DNA of 31,453 nt, from positions 1 through 31,453 of the forward strand of contig MSJH02000597.1 of assembly GCA_001931875.2 (NCBI GenBank). Reading direction: 5' to 3'. Below, piece by piece: positions 1 to 9,610 of the stretch. Origin of the DNA: Byssochlamys sp. IMV 00236. Its lineage: Eukaryota; Ascomycota; Eurotiomycetes; Eurotiales; Thermoascaceae. The position numbers and the translations under genes were made by a program. How positions within the stretch are numbered: position 1 is the stretch's first letter; every line of letters begins with the position of its first letter. The notes below the pieces were generated by a model. It was given only the letters and a program-made list of their open reading frames with translations. It was not told the origin of the DNA and made no database searches.

Positions 1-7
1 TTTTTCC

Positions 8-33
8 AAAAAAAAAAAAAAAAAAAAAAAAAA
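8..33. repeat. poly-A run near left contig end
   Basis: There are 26 consecutive A residues just inside the left edge, preceded by TTTTTCC. With the 35-nt poly-T at the other end, it suggests that the contig ends where assembly failed in homopolymers. It is followed by a T-rich leader and the first gene. Confidence 0.9.
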
Positions 34-127
34 GAGGTGTAAAAAAGGGTTTTGGTGAACCTTTCGAATCCCGCCTTGCTCCCCTTCCCTCCTTTTTTTT
101 ACGCAGCAAACAAAAACTTTGAGATCG

Positions 128-2379
128 ATGACTGAAGAAGAAGAAGCATTAGATTCCCAAATCTTTGAAGAAGAACAAGATCTATTTTTCGATGAAGATT
201 CTGAAGAAGAACAAGAAGAAGAAGTGAAAGAAAATGTTCAACAAGAAAGCGAAGAGTCTTTTCGAAGACGTTTAGCTGGACCTTCAACGAACAAGGTTTG
301 TTTAGACAATAGATCACATAAGACTTTTGCTAAACCAGTAATATAGGCTGGGCTTGGTAGTGTGGATAAAGATAAGGTGAACAAGATTATATATGAAGCA
401 TCCAAGGTATTATGTAAAAAGGAGCAACAAAGAGCGACCTTATAAACCAGTTACATGTAGGGATCGGCATTCTTTGAAAATGAAAAAAAGAAAGATGAGA
501 TGGTGACGAAACGTATCAATGCTATTCTTAAGAAATATGACACAATCAAGGATCAAGACTTGTCTTTTGAAAAGAGAATTGTTGATAGCATGATACAAGA
601 TCTGGAAGCGAGGAGAGATTTGACTCAATGCATATGTCATATTGATATGGATGCATTTTATGCATCTGTAGAAGAACTTGAAAACCCAGAGCTAAAGACC
701 CAGCCGATGGCAGTCGGAAGTATGTCAATGTTGTGTACAAGCAACTATGAGGCAAGAAAATACGGTGTTCGCAGTGCTATGCCTGGCTTTATTGCGATCA
801 AATTGTGCCCTCAGTTAAAGATGATCCCGCTTAACTTTGCAAAGTATCGAGCCGCTTCAAGCAAAGTGAGAGCCGTTTTTGCAAAGTATGACCCTCTATT
901 CTTGCCACTTAGCTTGGATGAAGTAAGTTTGGTAAGAGAAACTGTCACTGTGATCTAATCACATAATAGGCTTATTTAAATTTAACAGAAGTAAGGATAT
1001 ACGATGAGCCAAGATATGTTAATCATTGTGTGGTTTAGTATTTAAAAAAGGAACCAGACTTGACTCCTGATGAGCTTGTCCAACAGATTCGACGCGAAAT
1101 ATTCGAAAGTACTCAGCTAACAGCCAGCGCAGGTAGATCATTGCACGTCCCTTTTCCTTTTCCTGACACATCATAGGAATTGCCTGCAACAAGTTTCTAG
1201 CTAAAGTATGCAGTGATATAAACAAACCAAATGGTCAATATTATTTGCCTATAGATAAGACAAGAGTGATGGAATTTGTCAAAAAACTAAAGGTGCGGCA
1301 GATCCCAGGTGTTGGTAGAGTTACAGAAAGAGTGCTCGAAGCGCTTGGCGTCCATACCTGTAGTGACATCTACGCCAAACGCGCAATTCTATACAAACTG
1401 TTGAGTCCGGCCCATTTTCAATTCTTGCTAAAAAGCTGCCTTGGATTAGGAACAACTATATTTGACACAGAATCAGAAAGGAAAAGTGTAGGCGTTGAAA
1501 GGTATATCATGGTTACTCCTCTTATATTTTGACTCATTTTTTCTAGGACATTTTCGCCTATATCTGATCCAAACCAGCTGTACCAAAAGCTACACGAATT
1601 ATGTCAGGCATTAGAAAGAGATGTAGAAAAAGCAGGTGTTATGGTAAGCCTAATCTGCTTTAGATATATTTTATTAAACCATCAGCGTAGGGGCGAAATG
1701 TGGGAATCAAGCTCAAATTTGTATCTTTTGAAATGCGTGTAAGGTCAAAAACGCTTCCCACATACACTTGGTCTGCAAAAGACATTGAAAAAGTCGCTAA
1801 AAAGGTAGGGATTACATGAAATGTGCTTTTATAAAGCTTTATTAAGAGCTTGCGTAGCTACTTGCTAAAGAAATGCCAATGAACCTTCGACTCATGGGTG
1901 TGCGTTTAGCCAATTTAAAGCCTAGAGGAAGCGAAGATGAAAGTGTTTTGAAGGTATAAGAGAGTGAAGCGTAGTTCGTAACTTGTTTATTAATCAATGA
2001 AAGTAGTACTTTACAAAAGCACCTTTGCCTGAAAAAGTCAAAGATAGTTCAGATAGCTCGATAGAAATTAAAGAGCAAGAGCCGAGCACACTCGTTTGTC
2101 CAATTTGTAATCGTTCACTAGTCATGAATATCGCTCAATTTAATAACCACGTAGACGAATGCCTAAATAAAGTAGAAGTAAAAATGATTTTGGAAAATGA
2201 AAAGCGTCAGCATTCCCCTTCAAGCAGCAGAAGTAGCTCTCAATCGAGCAACAAAAGAATAAAGAGGTATAAGGACGTATACTAATCCTAATATTATTAA
2301 CAACGCGTGTAGGTCTAATAGTACAAACTTTAAGCAAAACAGCAAGTCTTTATTTGACTATTACTCATCCTCAACCTAG
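128..2379 (+). CDS. POLK: DNA polymerase kappa (Y-family translesion polymerase)
   Basis: Error-prone translesion polymerase of the DinB/pol kappa branch, acting at stalled forks in the nucleus. I read 11 exons: 128-295, 347-406, 461-922, 970-990, 1039-1132, 1177-1501, 1547-1643, 1691-1804, 1858-1953, 2007-2266, 2313-2379, giving about 587 residues. Visible motifs: an acidic N-terminus; the metal-binding IDMDAFYASVE; CTSNYEARKYGVRSAMPG (finger region); the SLDE|AYLNLTE catalytic motif, split by an intron; VRQIPGVGRVTERVLEALG (helix-hairpin-helix thumb); a little-finger domain; and one C-terminal UBZ zinc finger (C-x2-C-x13-H-x3-C, about residues 501-522). The last exon adds SKSLFDYY, a PIP-like PCNA-binding tail. 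The start is the first ATG in the acidic frame. It is shorter than human POLK (about 870 residues, two UBZ fingers). Family assignment is firm; the last intron is inferred. Confidence 0.93.
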
Positions 2380-2662
2380 TAACATTCCCGTATGCTAGTA
2401 CTAATCACATCATTTAATTTAACATTACAATAAACTTTTTGCATAGATTTCATTACAAAAGTGAAGTACATCTTTAGTTAATAAACCATTGAATGAGATA
2501 ATAAAGACCAAATACATTTCATATAAACATTTGGCTTGTCATAATATCATATTCGAATATACCATTAACAAAACATTCATCTCATAACCTGGACATATTT
2601 TCAGATTGTACCCTTATTTTATTTAAATGACTATTACACTTGAAATATTTACAAAGACTATA

Positions 2663-3203
2663 TCACCGTTGAAGTAGCTGCTGAAGGATTTTCTTGGACA
2701 ACGCTAAAGAACGACTTAGCTTTATCCTTTTATGAGCCACAAGTAAAGTAAAAGATGAGGTTGACTTTCTCTTTTGTAGTATTTTGTTTTGCTCTTTGTA
2801 TTGTTCTATAGGTAAATCCGGAACAATTAAGCTTGGAGATGGGTATGATGTGATGGACGATAGAGTCAAAGTTGAGCCTATGTTGGGTAAGGGTAGTATG
2901 CCAAGCTCATCATTTGTATTATAATCGCAACTTGTTGTCTTCAAGGCTCTTTCTATATATCTATTACCCAAGTGTGCCTCGTGACTTACACCCTCGCCTA
3001 CTACAGTGTACAGGAAGTGCTGGAAAATACAATCAACATCCTCAGGTGTGTTAATAGCATGACTTGCTAGTAATTTAGGACGCTCTAATTCAGAGGGAAA
3101 TGATATTGGCTCCAAAAACATCAATCTAGGATGCAGAGAAAAGAAGGAAAAGGTACATTGCACTATTTAAATATCCTTTTGCACGAGCCAACCGAGGAGA
3201 CAT
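2663..3203 (-). CDS. hypothetical protein, unrecognised
   Basis: An open frame on the minus strand ends at TGA 2663-2665. A short first exon (3157-3203) starting MSPRLARAKGYLNSA joins it in frame if a 31-nt GT-AG intron (3126-3156) is removed, giving about 169 residues. An in-frame TGA upstream supports that ATG as the start. The middle (PEDVDCIFQHFLYTVVGEG) looks like folded protein and the C-terminus is strongly basic (HKRIKLSRSLALSKKILQQL). I recognise no family. It converges on the polymerase kappa gene with 283 bp between the stops. A 31-nt intron would be unusually short here, so the first exon may be wrong or the gene may be a relic. Confidence 0.4.
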
Positions 3204-4470
3204 AGGTAACTGTTGTATAAATCATATGAATTGGTTACACTGCCAAATGACACGTCTACGGGCAGTTCCGTTTACTCTCACAATATGACTGGATGTCATT
3301 ATCTTTACTAAAAAGAAACACGACCATCAAGGTTTACACGAGCCGTATAGAGTAGCTTGATCACATTGATAAAAAAGATAATGACCGTTATTTCTGAAGC
3401 AGCATATTATATTTTGGTATCATTCTTTGCAATAACGCACAAACCTCTAAAGTTACTTTATAAATATTAAGTGAAACGTCTCAATCGTAGTTTCTGTACT
3501 TCTATTTTCATGCCTGAAACAAGTAACAAACTATCTTGTCAAGTTGGCAATTTAAATTATTAAGCACGGTATGAGATCTATGTATTTGTTTAAAAACTAT
3601 AAAAAGACAAAAAGACTTAACATTACAAATACTCGTAATTGGTTACTTTCCATTTCCAATCGAGATAAGACCAGAAGGGGAGAAAATAAAGCCCAGTGCT
3701 GTACAAAGAGTTGGTGAAACTATCGTACTATGTATATATTCATAAATAAAGCAGCTGCCTTGATTGTGTCTGTACTTCAGCAGATTTTTTGATATCCCTG
3801 CACAAGATCACAAAAGAAAGCACACTATAATGTCGTAGCCTACATTCAGTATTACAAAGTGTTGAATACCACAAGTAAATCAAGCTCTCTTATAATAAAT
3901 TAAATCACTTAGTTGATTATCAATATTTTCTCTAAATAAATATGGTCAACACTTGTGAATAACACATAACTGAAAAAGTTGTTAGAGACTTTATATAAAT
4001 AGTCTGATCTTGACTTCTTTATAATGCAAGTATTTAATATCAATGCAAATAACTGATTTACTAATCATTCCTTTATTCATTCTTTTGCCTGTTGTTGTCT
4101 CTTTTATTACCATTTGTTGTCTGAAATTATCATTTTTCTATCAGTGTGCAAATAGAGTGTAAAGTATAGACTATTATTAAAGCTATACAGCATGTTTTTA
4201 AAAGACTGTTCGTTATTTGCCCAGAGATGAAGAATACACTTGTACTAAATAGTCGCTTAGTGAACAAATGCATATAAAAACATTCTATATCATGACTGTA
4301 GTTATTTTTATCTCAAAATGACCATCCTTTATAGCATCTTCGCTCGCTCAAAATATACAAAACACGTTGTTGAAAATGAATACACTTTTAAACTTTTTGC
4401 TTTGTATTCTCAGTTAGGAAAATACAAAGGTTAAACTTTTTACACAAGCACCAACTCCGACCTTTGTTAA
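3204..4470. other. AT-rich intergenic region
   Basis: About 1.27 kb without a supportable gene on either strand. It is strongly AT-rich with only short open frames, and should contain the promoters of the two flanking, divergently oriented genes. I saw no RNA gene or transposon signature in it. Confidence 0.6.
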
Positions 4471-4518
4471 ATGACGGGAAGAGCACTGGGAGACCCTTTC
4501 TTTTTTCCTCAACACAAA

Positions 4519-5148
4519 ATGACTCCAGTGCCTATCTTTGTGTTGATGGGAACCGCTGGATGTGGTAAAACAAGTGTTGCTGAACAAATTCAGTTGTACT
4601 TGGGATGCAAGTATCTTGAAGGTGACTCACTTCATCCTCCACAAAACGTTCAAAAAATGACTTCAGGTAAAGAAAGAAAAAAAGAGAGAGAGAAAAGCGA
4701 CTAATTGTATATGACCGTAGGGCAACCATTAAATGATGATGATCGTTGGCCATGGCTTCATAGTATTCGTGATCATATAATCGCACAAGCTCAAGAATTG
4801 CAATCACTGGACAAAGATTCAAAGAAAAGAGTTGTCGTTGTTACGTGCTCCTCGCTTAGAAAAGTGTACCGCGATATTTTACGACAAGTACCAGAAGAGC
4901 TTGGAACGGTCATCTTTGTTTATCTCAAAGGATCATATGAGCTTCTATTACAAAGAATTCAAAATCGCAAAGGACATTTTATGCCTGCTAAAATGCTTCA
5001 ATCCCAAATAGATACTCTAGAGGAACCTGATGAAAAGATAGAAAAAGTAATTGTCGCAAGCATTGTGCCTCCTCCTGTAGAAGAAGCAAAACATATTATT
5101 GATGCTGCTGTCGAAAAGGGATATTTACCTGCTAGTATTCAGCAGTGA
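4519..5148 (+). CDS. gluconokinase (thermoresistant, GntK family)
   Basis: Phosphorylates D-gluconate with ATP to 6-phosphogluconate, feeding the pentose phosphate pathway in the cytosol. Two exons, 4519-4666 and 4721-5148, about 191 residues, normal for the family. Visible: the P-loop GTAGCGKTS after strand one, the substrate-site EGDSLHPPQNVQKMTSG, PLNDDDRWPWL, VVVTCSSLRKVYRDILR and GHFMPAKMLQSQIDTLEEP, all characteristic of GntK. The 54-nt intron splits the glycine codon after KMTS and has a good branch site (GACTAAT). I chose ATG 4519 because it has A at -3 and lies just before the first strand; an in-frame ATG at 4471 would add 16 residues (start MTGRALGDPFFF) and cannot be excluded. Confidence 0.93.
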
Positions 5149-5849
5149 TTCTTAGAGAATATATTTATTTTGTAGATCTACATGCAATAAAGTTTTTCCT
5201 ATTTCTTTAATCTCATTTCATCCAAACCCTATCTATTTGACGGGAAATAAAATTTACCCCAAGTTTTCAACTGGTTTCCATTTCTGGAATACACTTTTTT
5301 TGCAGTAGCTGATGAACAAACCCACCCAACTATTCAAGTATAGCTAACAATATCTAATTTGAACAGGTGATCACATACAACAGCAATTATTTCAAACTAT
5401 CGTGATACCATTCTTTATAGTAAAAAGAAAAAGCCTTATTGATAGCTATGCCTTCTCTTATCATGCTTATTTTAGATGAATTCTCTCTCAAAGGGTATCC
5501 GTCTCTAGGCTCCCAATGTGTATATCAATTCTCACTGCATAAATAAACAACAGCAGTAAATTTGTTACACACATACACACACAGTGCTTGATATATTTTT
5601 AGATACTGACTGAAAAAGTGCTTCAAACATAATCAAGGGTATAATACCAACACTGAATGTAATTCAATAATAAACAAGGTTAATATAAAGAAAGGATAGA
5701 AATAAACAATTATCAGAAAATAAGAGAGGCTTAAGGTAAATCCTAAAAACGGAATTGTTTTTATTTACTTGCTATTCTTGGCAAAATATATATTTATAAT
5801 TATTCCCCCTTATTTTCTTTCTTTTCTTTCTTTAAAGAAAAAAACATTG
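5149..5849. other. intergenic region with CA-rich tract
   Basis: About 700 bp without a supportable gene. It holds the 3' region of the gluconokinase gene (AATAAA-like AT-rich sequence), a short CA-rich stretch near 5568-5584, and a pyrimidine-rich run (TTTTCTTTCTTTTCTTTC) just before the next start codon, as is common in fungal core promoters. Confidence 0.55.
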
Positions 5850-7067
5850 ATGACTGAACAGAAACTATATCATCCTGTAAACTTAAATACAGCAGATTTG
5901 GTCATCTCTTTTGCATCCAAACAGCATGCTTTCAAACTGATGATGAGCACTCTTCGAGAAATAGAAGAACAGATAGAACTTCGACAGAAAGCAAATAAAA
6001 AGTTTTGTCAAACCAGTGTTGTCGTCCAAGACATTTATCATAAGGAAATTGATACATATAATCAACTATTGCACAACATCACTGGAGATATAAAATACTT
6101 GGAGAATGACATCTACAGATTAAACAATCAACGTACAACATTAAAAGAGGAACTGGATACATATGAACAGGAATTGGCTCAGCTGAGGGAATACGCTGAA
6201 CAAAGAAGAAACAAGAAAGCAAAGAGAGAAAAACAGTACCACAGCTTTTACAATGTGCCTATTGTTGCAGCACAATATAAAAAGAAATATATGCGTGCTC
6301 GTGATAAAAACTCGGATGCTGAAGAGCAGCTGTCAAAAGTCAGGATCACCGTAGATTCCTGTCAAAAAGCTGTCGCTGAAATAGCCAGATCCATTAGTGA
6401 TTGCCAAAAGAGAATCGAATTACTTGAACAACAACAGCAAGATACTGAAAATAGAATAAACCAAGCAAACGACATGATTAGTGAATTACAAGATGGTCAG
6501 CGATTCTGGTCTAATTTTGACAACAATCAGCTGTCTACAGCCTTGAAGGCAACACAACAATTCATTGAAGCTATACAAAAATATTCTAGGAAAAGTCATG
6601 GCAATCTTTCTCAAGTAGTTCATCATCAGACAGACTTTGTCAAAGTATTCAGACTAGCATTGCATGAATATAGTGAAGCAGAAGGCTATGCAGAATCGAG
6701 ATGGAAAGATATACAGGTAGCATTTAACTGTGCTCGATGTAAAACTACGCAGATCGGTTGGCCAAATCTAGACAAGGTCCGTACAACAGATTTGCTATGT
6801 GATCCATGTTATAAGGAAGTGCGCACTACGATGATTCTTGAGAAAAAGATTAATGGGGTGATAGGGTCTAATCGCAGCCAACAGTTATTATCGCTTCCTG
6901 GTTCATCAAGCTTTTCTGTATCATCGTCCAATACATCCAATTCAGCCACATCAAGCAATAAGAGCAAAACTGGATTCAAGAAGATGTTTCAAATGATTAA
7001 AAATAACAAGCGTAATAGTTCTAGTCATGATCTTGCCAGCCAATCTCCAGATGTGTATGTGTCTTAG
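5850..7067 (+). CDS. coiled-coil protein with C-terminal Cys4 motif, function unknown
   Basis: An uninterrupted frame of 405 residues from ATG 5850 (MTEQKLYHPVNLNTADLV). I do not recognise the family. Residues about 30-240 are rich in heptad-like E/Q/K/L patterns with a basic patch (EQRRNKKAKREKQY), so a long coiled coil is likely. A helical domain with few charged repeats follows (about 245-290), then a zinc-ribbon-like motif CARC-x19-CDPC (about 294-320). The tail is Ser/Asn-rich, then basic (KSKTGFKKMFQMIKNNKR), then SSSHDLASQSP. There is no signal peptide or membrane span. The organisation recalls membrane-trafficking or cytoskeletal adaptors, but that is only a guess. No introns are needed, unlike most neighbours. 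It converges on mL46 with 121 bp between stops. Confidence 0.88.
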   Translation: MTEQKLYHPVNLNTADLVISFASKQHAFKLMMSTLREIEEQIELRQKANKKFCQTSVVVQDIYHKEIDTYNQLLHNITGDIKYLENDIYRLNNQRTTLKEELDTYEQELAQLREYAEQRRNKKAKREKQYHSFYNVPIVAAQYKKKYMRARDKNSDAEEQLSKVRITVDSCQKAVAEIARSISDCQKRIELLEQQQQDTENRINQANDMISELQDGQRFWSNFDNNQLSTALKATQQFIEAIQKYSRKSHGNLSQVVHHQTDFVKVFRLALHEYSEAEGYAESRWKDIQVAFNCARCKTTQIGWPNLDKVRTTDLLCDPCYKEVRTTMILEKKINGVIGSNRSQQLLSLPGSSSFSVSSSNTSNSATSSNKSKTGFKKMFQMIKNNKRNSSSHDLASQSPDVYVS

Positions 7068-7188
7068 TAAATGTATACCCTCTTTCTTTATGTAATGATA
7101 CATGAAGTTCTTTTATTATGTACACTATCAAAGATTCTATTATAAAAAAAAATAACTCGTTCTTTGTGCTTTTTCTTTTTCTTTTGCT

Positions 7189-8085
7189 TTAAATATCGCC
7201 CAAGCTATCCTTGATGGCACTGTAGTACTCAGGAGAGAGATAGTTAACCAGTTCATCTTTTGTTAACCAAGCAAAATCTGAGACGCTTTTACTAGGCTTG
7301 ACTTGACCAGCATATACTCGAGCTTTCATGAAAAAGACCTATTTTTCTAATTAAATACCTGCCCCTTCTTAATATACTATTACCCTTACCTTTAAACCGG
7401 ATTGTTCTTTAGATGAAGTTTCTTTATAAAATGCAATTGGCTGACGGCCAACAAACCAAGTATCCATATCCACACCACATTGTTCCTTTAACGTACGTTC
7501 TGCAGCCTAATGATAACAGATAATGAATAAACAATCACTCTGTTTTATATTTATATTTACTTCATGCAAATATTCTGTGCTATCAATTGGTCCCTGAGGG
7601 AACTGCCAGGCACCTTCCCCTGATTGCTTTACAACAAGATACAATGTCTGCTTCAAGGCGCGATCGAGGCTCTTGCTGTCATTTTTTTTATCAGCTTCTG
7701 TTGTTCTATCTAATTTTTCAACCTTTGTTGCTGCTATTAAGCCTTCATTCTCTTGTTCCCAAGTAGTCTGACTGGCCTGAACCGCATCACTTAATGAAGT
7801 TGAAGGATCTTTCATAGCTTGTTGACGGGCCTGTTCTTCGTGCTTCCAGCGACGTTCTGCCACTGAACCCTTTTTGAAGTAAAAATCTGTAGGTGTTGTC
7901 ATGGTCTCTTGACGTTCCAACTTTTCACGATAATCAAAATAAGCTTTTTCAAATGGTGTGGCATCACGGGTAATCTGAGGTGCACGCGATAAAATTACAG
8001 AAGCTTGTATACGATTGTTTTTTATAATCAACGGATTGACAGCCGCAGAAGCTAAACCTCGTTTGATTATAGCGTGCTTGAACAT
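7189..8085 (-). CDS. MRPL46: mitochondrial large-subunit ribosomal protein mL46 (MRPL46 / yeast MRPL17)
   Basis: Structural protein of the mitochondrial 54S ribosomal subunit with an inactive NUDIX-like fold. Three exons on the minus strand: 8085-7561, 7506-7390 and 7338-7189, about 263 residues. The N-terminus MFKHAIIKRGLASAAVN is basic, hydroxylated and free of acids, as expected for a matrix-targeting peptide. Then come IQASVILSRAPQITRDATPFEKAYFDYREKL-type family sequence (split here as RAPQITRDATPFEKAYFDYR), TLYLVVKQSGEGAWQFPQGP (Nudix-like core), AAERTLKEQCGVDM (degenerate Nudix helix) and VFFMKARVYAGQV, DFAWLTKDEL near the C-terminus. Both introns (54 and 51 nt) keep phase. Family and start are clear. 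Confidence 0.92.
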
Positions 8086-8477
8086 GTTAAAGTGACAAGA
8101 TTATCAAAACTGAAAAAGTTTTTATTTGCCGGGGTTGTCAAAAAAAGACCATCGATCTTTTGATTTGTTGATAATTTTTGCTCCGAATTAAATTCTCTTT
8201 GTCACAAAAGAAGGGCATCATTTTTAAATCAAGCACATATTCTTAAAATAGTCTCACTGATATTTAAAAGAGAAGAATAGTCTAAAGAATACACATTTAT
8301 TCAATTGCACCTTAAAAGGAAGAACCAGGGATATAACCTTACTACGCTATGAAGAGTAAAAAAACAATATGTTGCGTTAGTGATTATACAAGATCAAATA
8401 ATAAGGTTAAAAGATAATTGAAGTGAGAATAATATATATAATTAAGTCAAATGTAATCTCACACGTAAAGATTAGTA
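8086..8477. other. promoter side of mL46, no gene seen
   Basis: About 390 bp of AT-rich sequence between the mL46 start codon and a retrotransposon relic. The sequence ACTGAAAAAGT lies about 25 bp upstream of the mL46 ATG; similar strings occur near 3970 and 5609. No other feature was seen. Confidence 0.5.
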
Positions 8478-8819
8478 TTAGGCGTGGTCAAATACGACAT
8501 CTCCTAATCTGAACGAGGCTCCCATGACCGTTGCTCATCCAATAGTTTCTTTTCAATTGATTTCTGCTGTGCCGCTTGTACTTGTTTGATTACCTGGGCT
8601 GCTTGTTCTCTAATTTTGTTTAAGTTATGTATCTGATTTGTCGTACGTTCCTATACGTGATGACCTAAGAATGATCTAGCTTATGTTATACTTTTGGGTC
8701 ATGGATAATTAATAATCCTCTTAATCCTATCATGATCTGTATGTATACCATCTTTGGCTACAATATAGCCAAGGAACTTTAGATTATCTTTAAAGCATTT
8801 TTCTGGATTGAGTAGAAGA
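8478..8819 (-). pseudogene. Ty3/gypsy retrotransposon relic: reverse-transcriptase fragment joined to integrase tail
   Basis: Read on the minus strand from 8819, one frame gives LLLNPEKCFKDNLKFLGYIV, then AKDGIHTDHDRIKRIINYP, PKSIT and ARSFLGHH, the connection region of Ty3/gypsy reverse transcriptase, with in-frame stops after INYP, SIT and HHV. At about 8626 the sequence changes to LNKIREQAAQVIKQVQAAQQ, and a frameshift later to SFRLGDVVFDHA followed by a stop. That matches the end of a Ty3-type integrase, where a helix of about 35 residues precedes an F-x-x-GD-x-V motif. RNase H and most of integrase are missing, so this is an internally deleted, inactive copy. Its right end abuts the next transposon at 8820. 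Confidence 0.7.
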
Positions 8820-8820
8820 C

Positions 8821-9099
8821 TTAGGGCAATACTACGGGCATTGCAAAAGGGCACTGCAAAATCCTAAAAAGGTAATATCCCAAATTGCAGAGCAAAACTT
8901 TGTCAAGGCTATTTATGGTTTAATTCAGAAGCTACTTCGAGCTGCTATACGAGAGGTTTTGAGGGAGCACGGTGTATATCCTGACCTTCCCCTGATGCCT
9001 GCGTCTAGGCTTGTTCAAAATAAAGTAACAGAGTTTCGGAACGCGTTTATCATTTGCTATCAACATTTTTGGCGGCGGTGTTCTTTTGATTTTACATAA
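8821..9099 (+). other. 93-codon open frame overlapping the left inverted repeat
   Basis: Open without stops from 8821 to TAA 9097-9099, but with no ATG near its beginning. After the repeat it reads KVISQIAEQNFVKAIYGLIQ, KLLRAAIREVLREHGVYPDL and EFRNAFIICYQHFWRRC, an amphipathic-helix composition typical of real protein. I do not recognise it; it could be the remains of an element-encoded protein or a captured gene exon. No downstream exon is convincing. Confidence 0.3.
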
Positions 9100-9518
9100 C
9101 TTGCTTCATTTATTTATACAAGACTGCTGCTTTATAATAAATAAAGCATATAACAACTAATATAAAATAGTGTTCATCTAGTCTTTACTAGCAAAAAGCC
9201 AAAGAGAAAAAAAAAAGATTTGGCAGAGTAACACAAATGGTGTGTGACCAAGACTAGGGAATAAGCCTAAGGACGCGTGGTATAAACAAAGGATGCATGA
9301 AATTTATTGCCTTGTAGTCTTTTTACTATATAAATATAGAGATGAACGATTCCATTAAAATGTAAATACAAGTGATAATCTGAATGAATATAAAAAGTAT
9401 AAAAGTCATGAAGCACTAGAAATAAATAAAAGTGTGAGCGTAAACCTTATTTTCTTGTCAGGAGTAAAATCTTATTTATTGAAAACAATAACTTCACACA
9501 ACTAAGAAAAGGGTATAA

Positions 9519-9610
9519 AAAGAGAGAAATTTGCTCTCGCCCCTTTTTTTCTTCTTTCTTTCTCTTTATTTTCTTATACCCTTTTTGGCTCCTTCTGATC
9601 TTACTGGCTC
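9519..9610 (+). promoter_or_regulatory. TATA box with pyrimidine-rich start region and possible 5'-UTR splice donor
   Basis: GGGTATAAAAAGAGAG near 9513 is followed by a strongly CT-rich tract (about 9540-9580) and then GGTCAAG|GTAAGT at about 9615-9625, which looks like a splice donor. This is the layout of a fungal Pol II promoter, and it lies inside the inverted-repeat element. The short open frames after it (to 9823/9842) are unrecognised. Confidence 0.35.

Noticed and set aside
8494..8660. Open frame ending in DEQRSWEPRSD, first taken for the last exon of a host coiled-coil gene with an acceptor at CGTATAG
   Set aside because: A one-base shift continues it as FRLGDVVFDHA, a Ty3 integrase motif, and the upstream sequence is reverse transcriptase. 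It is retroelement sequence.
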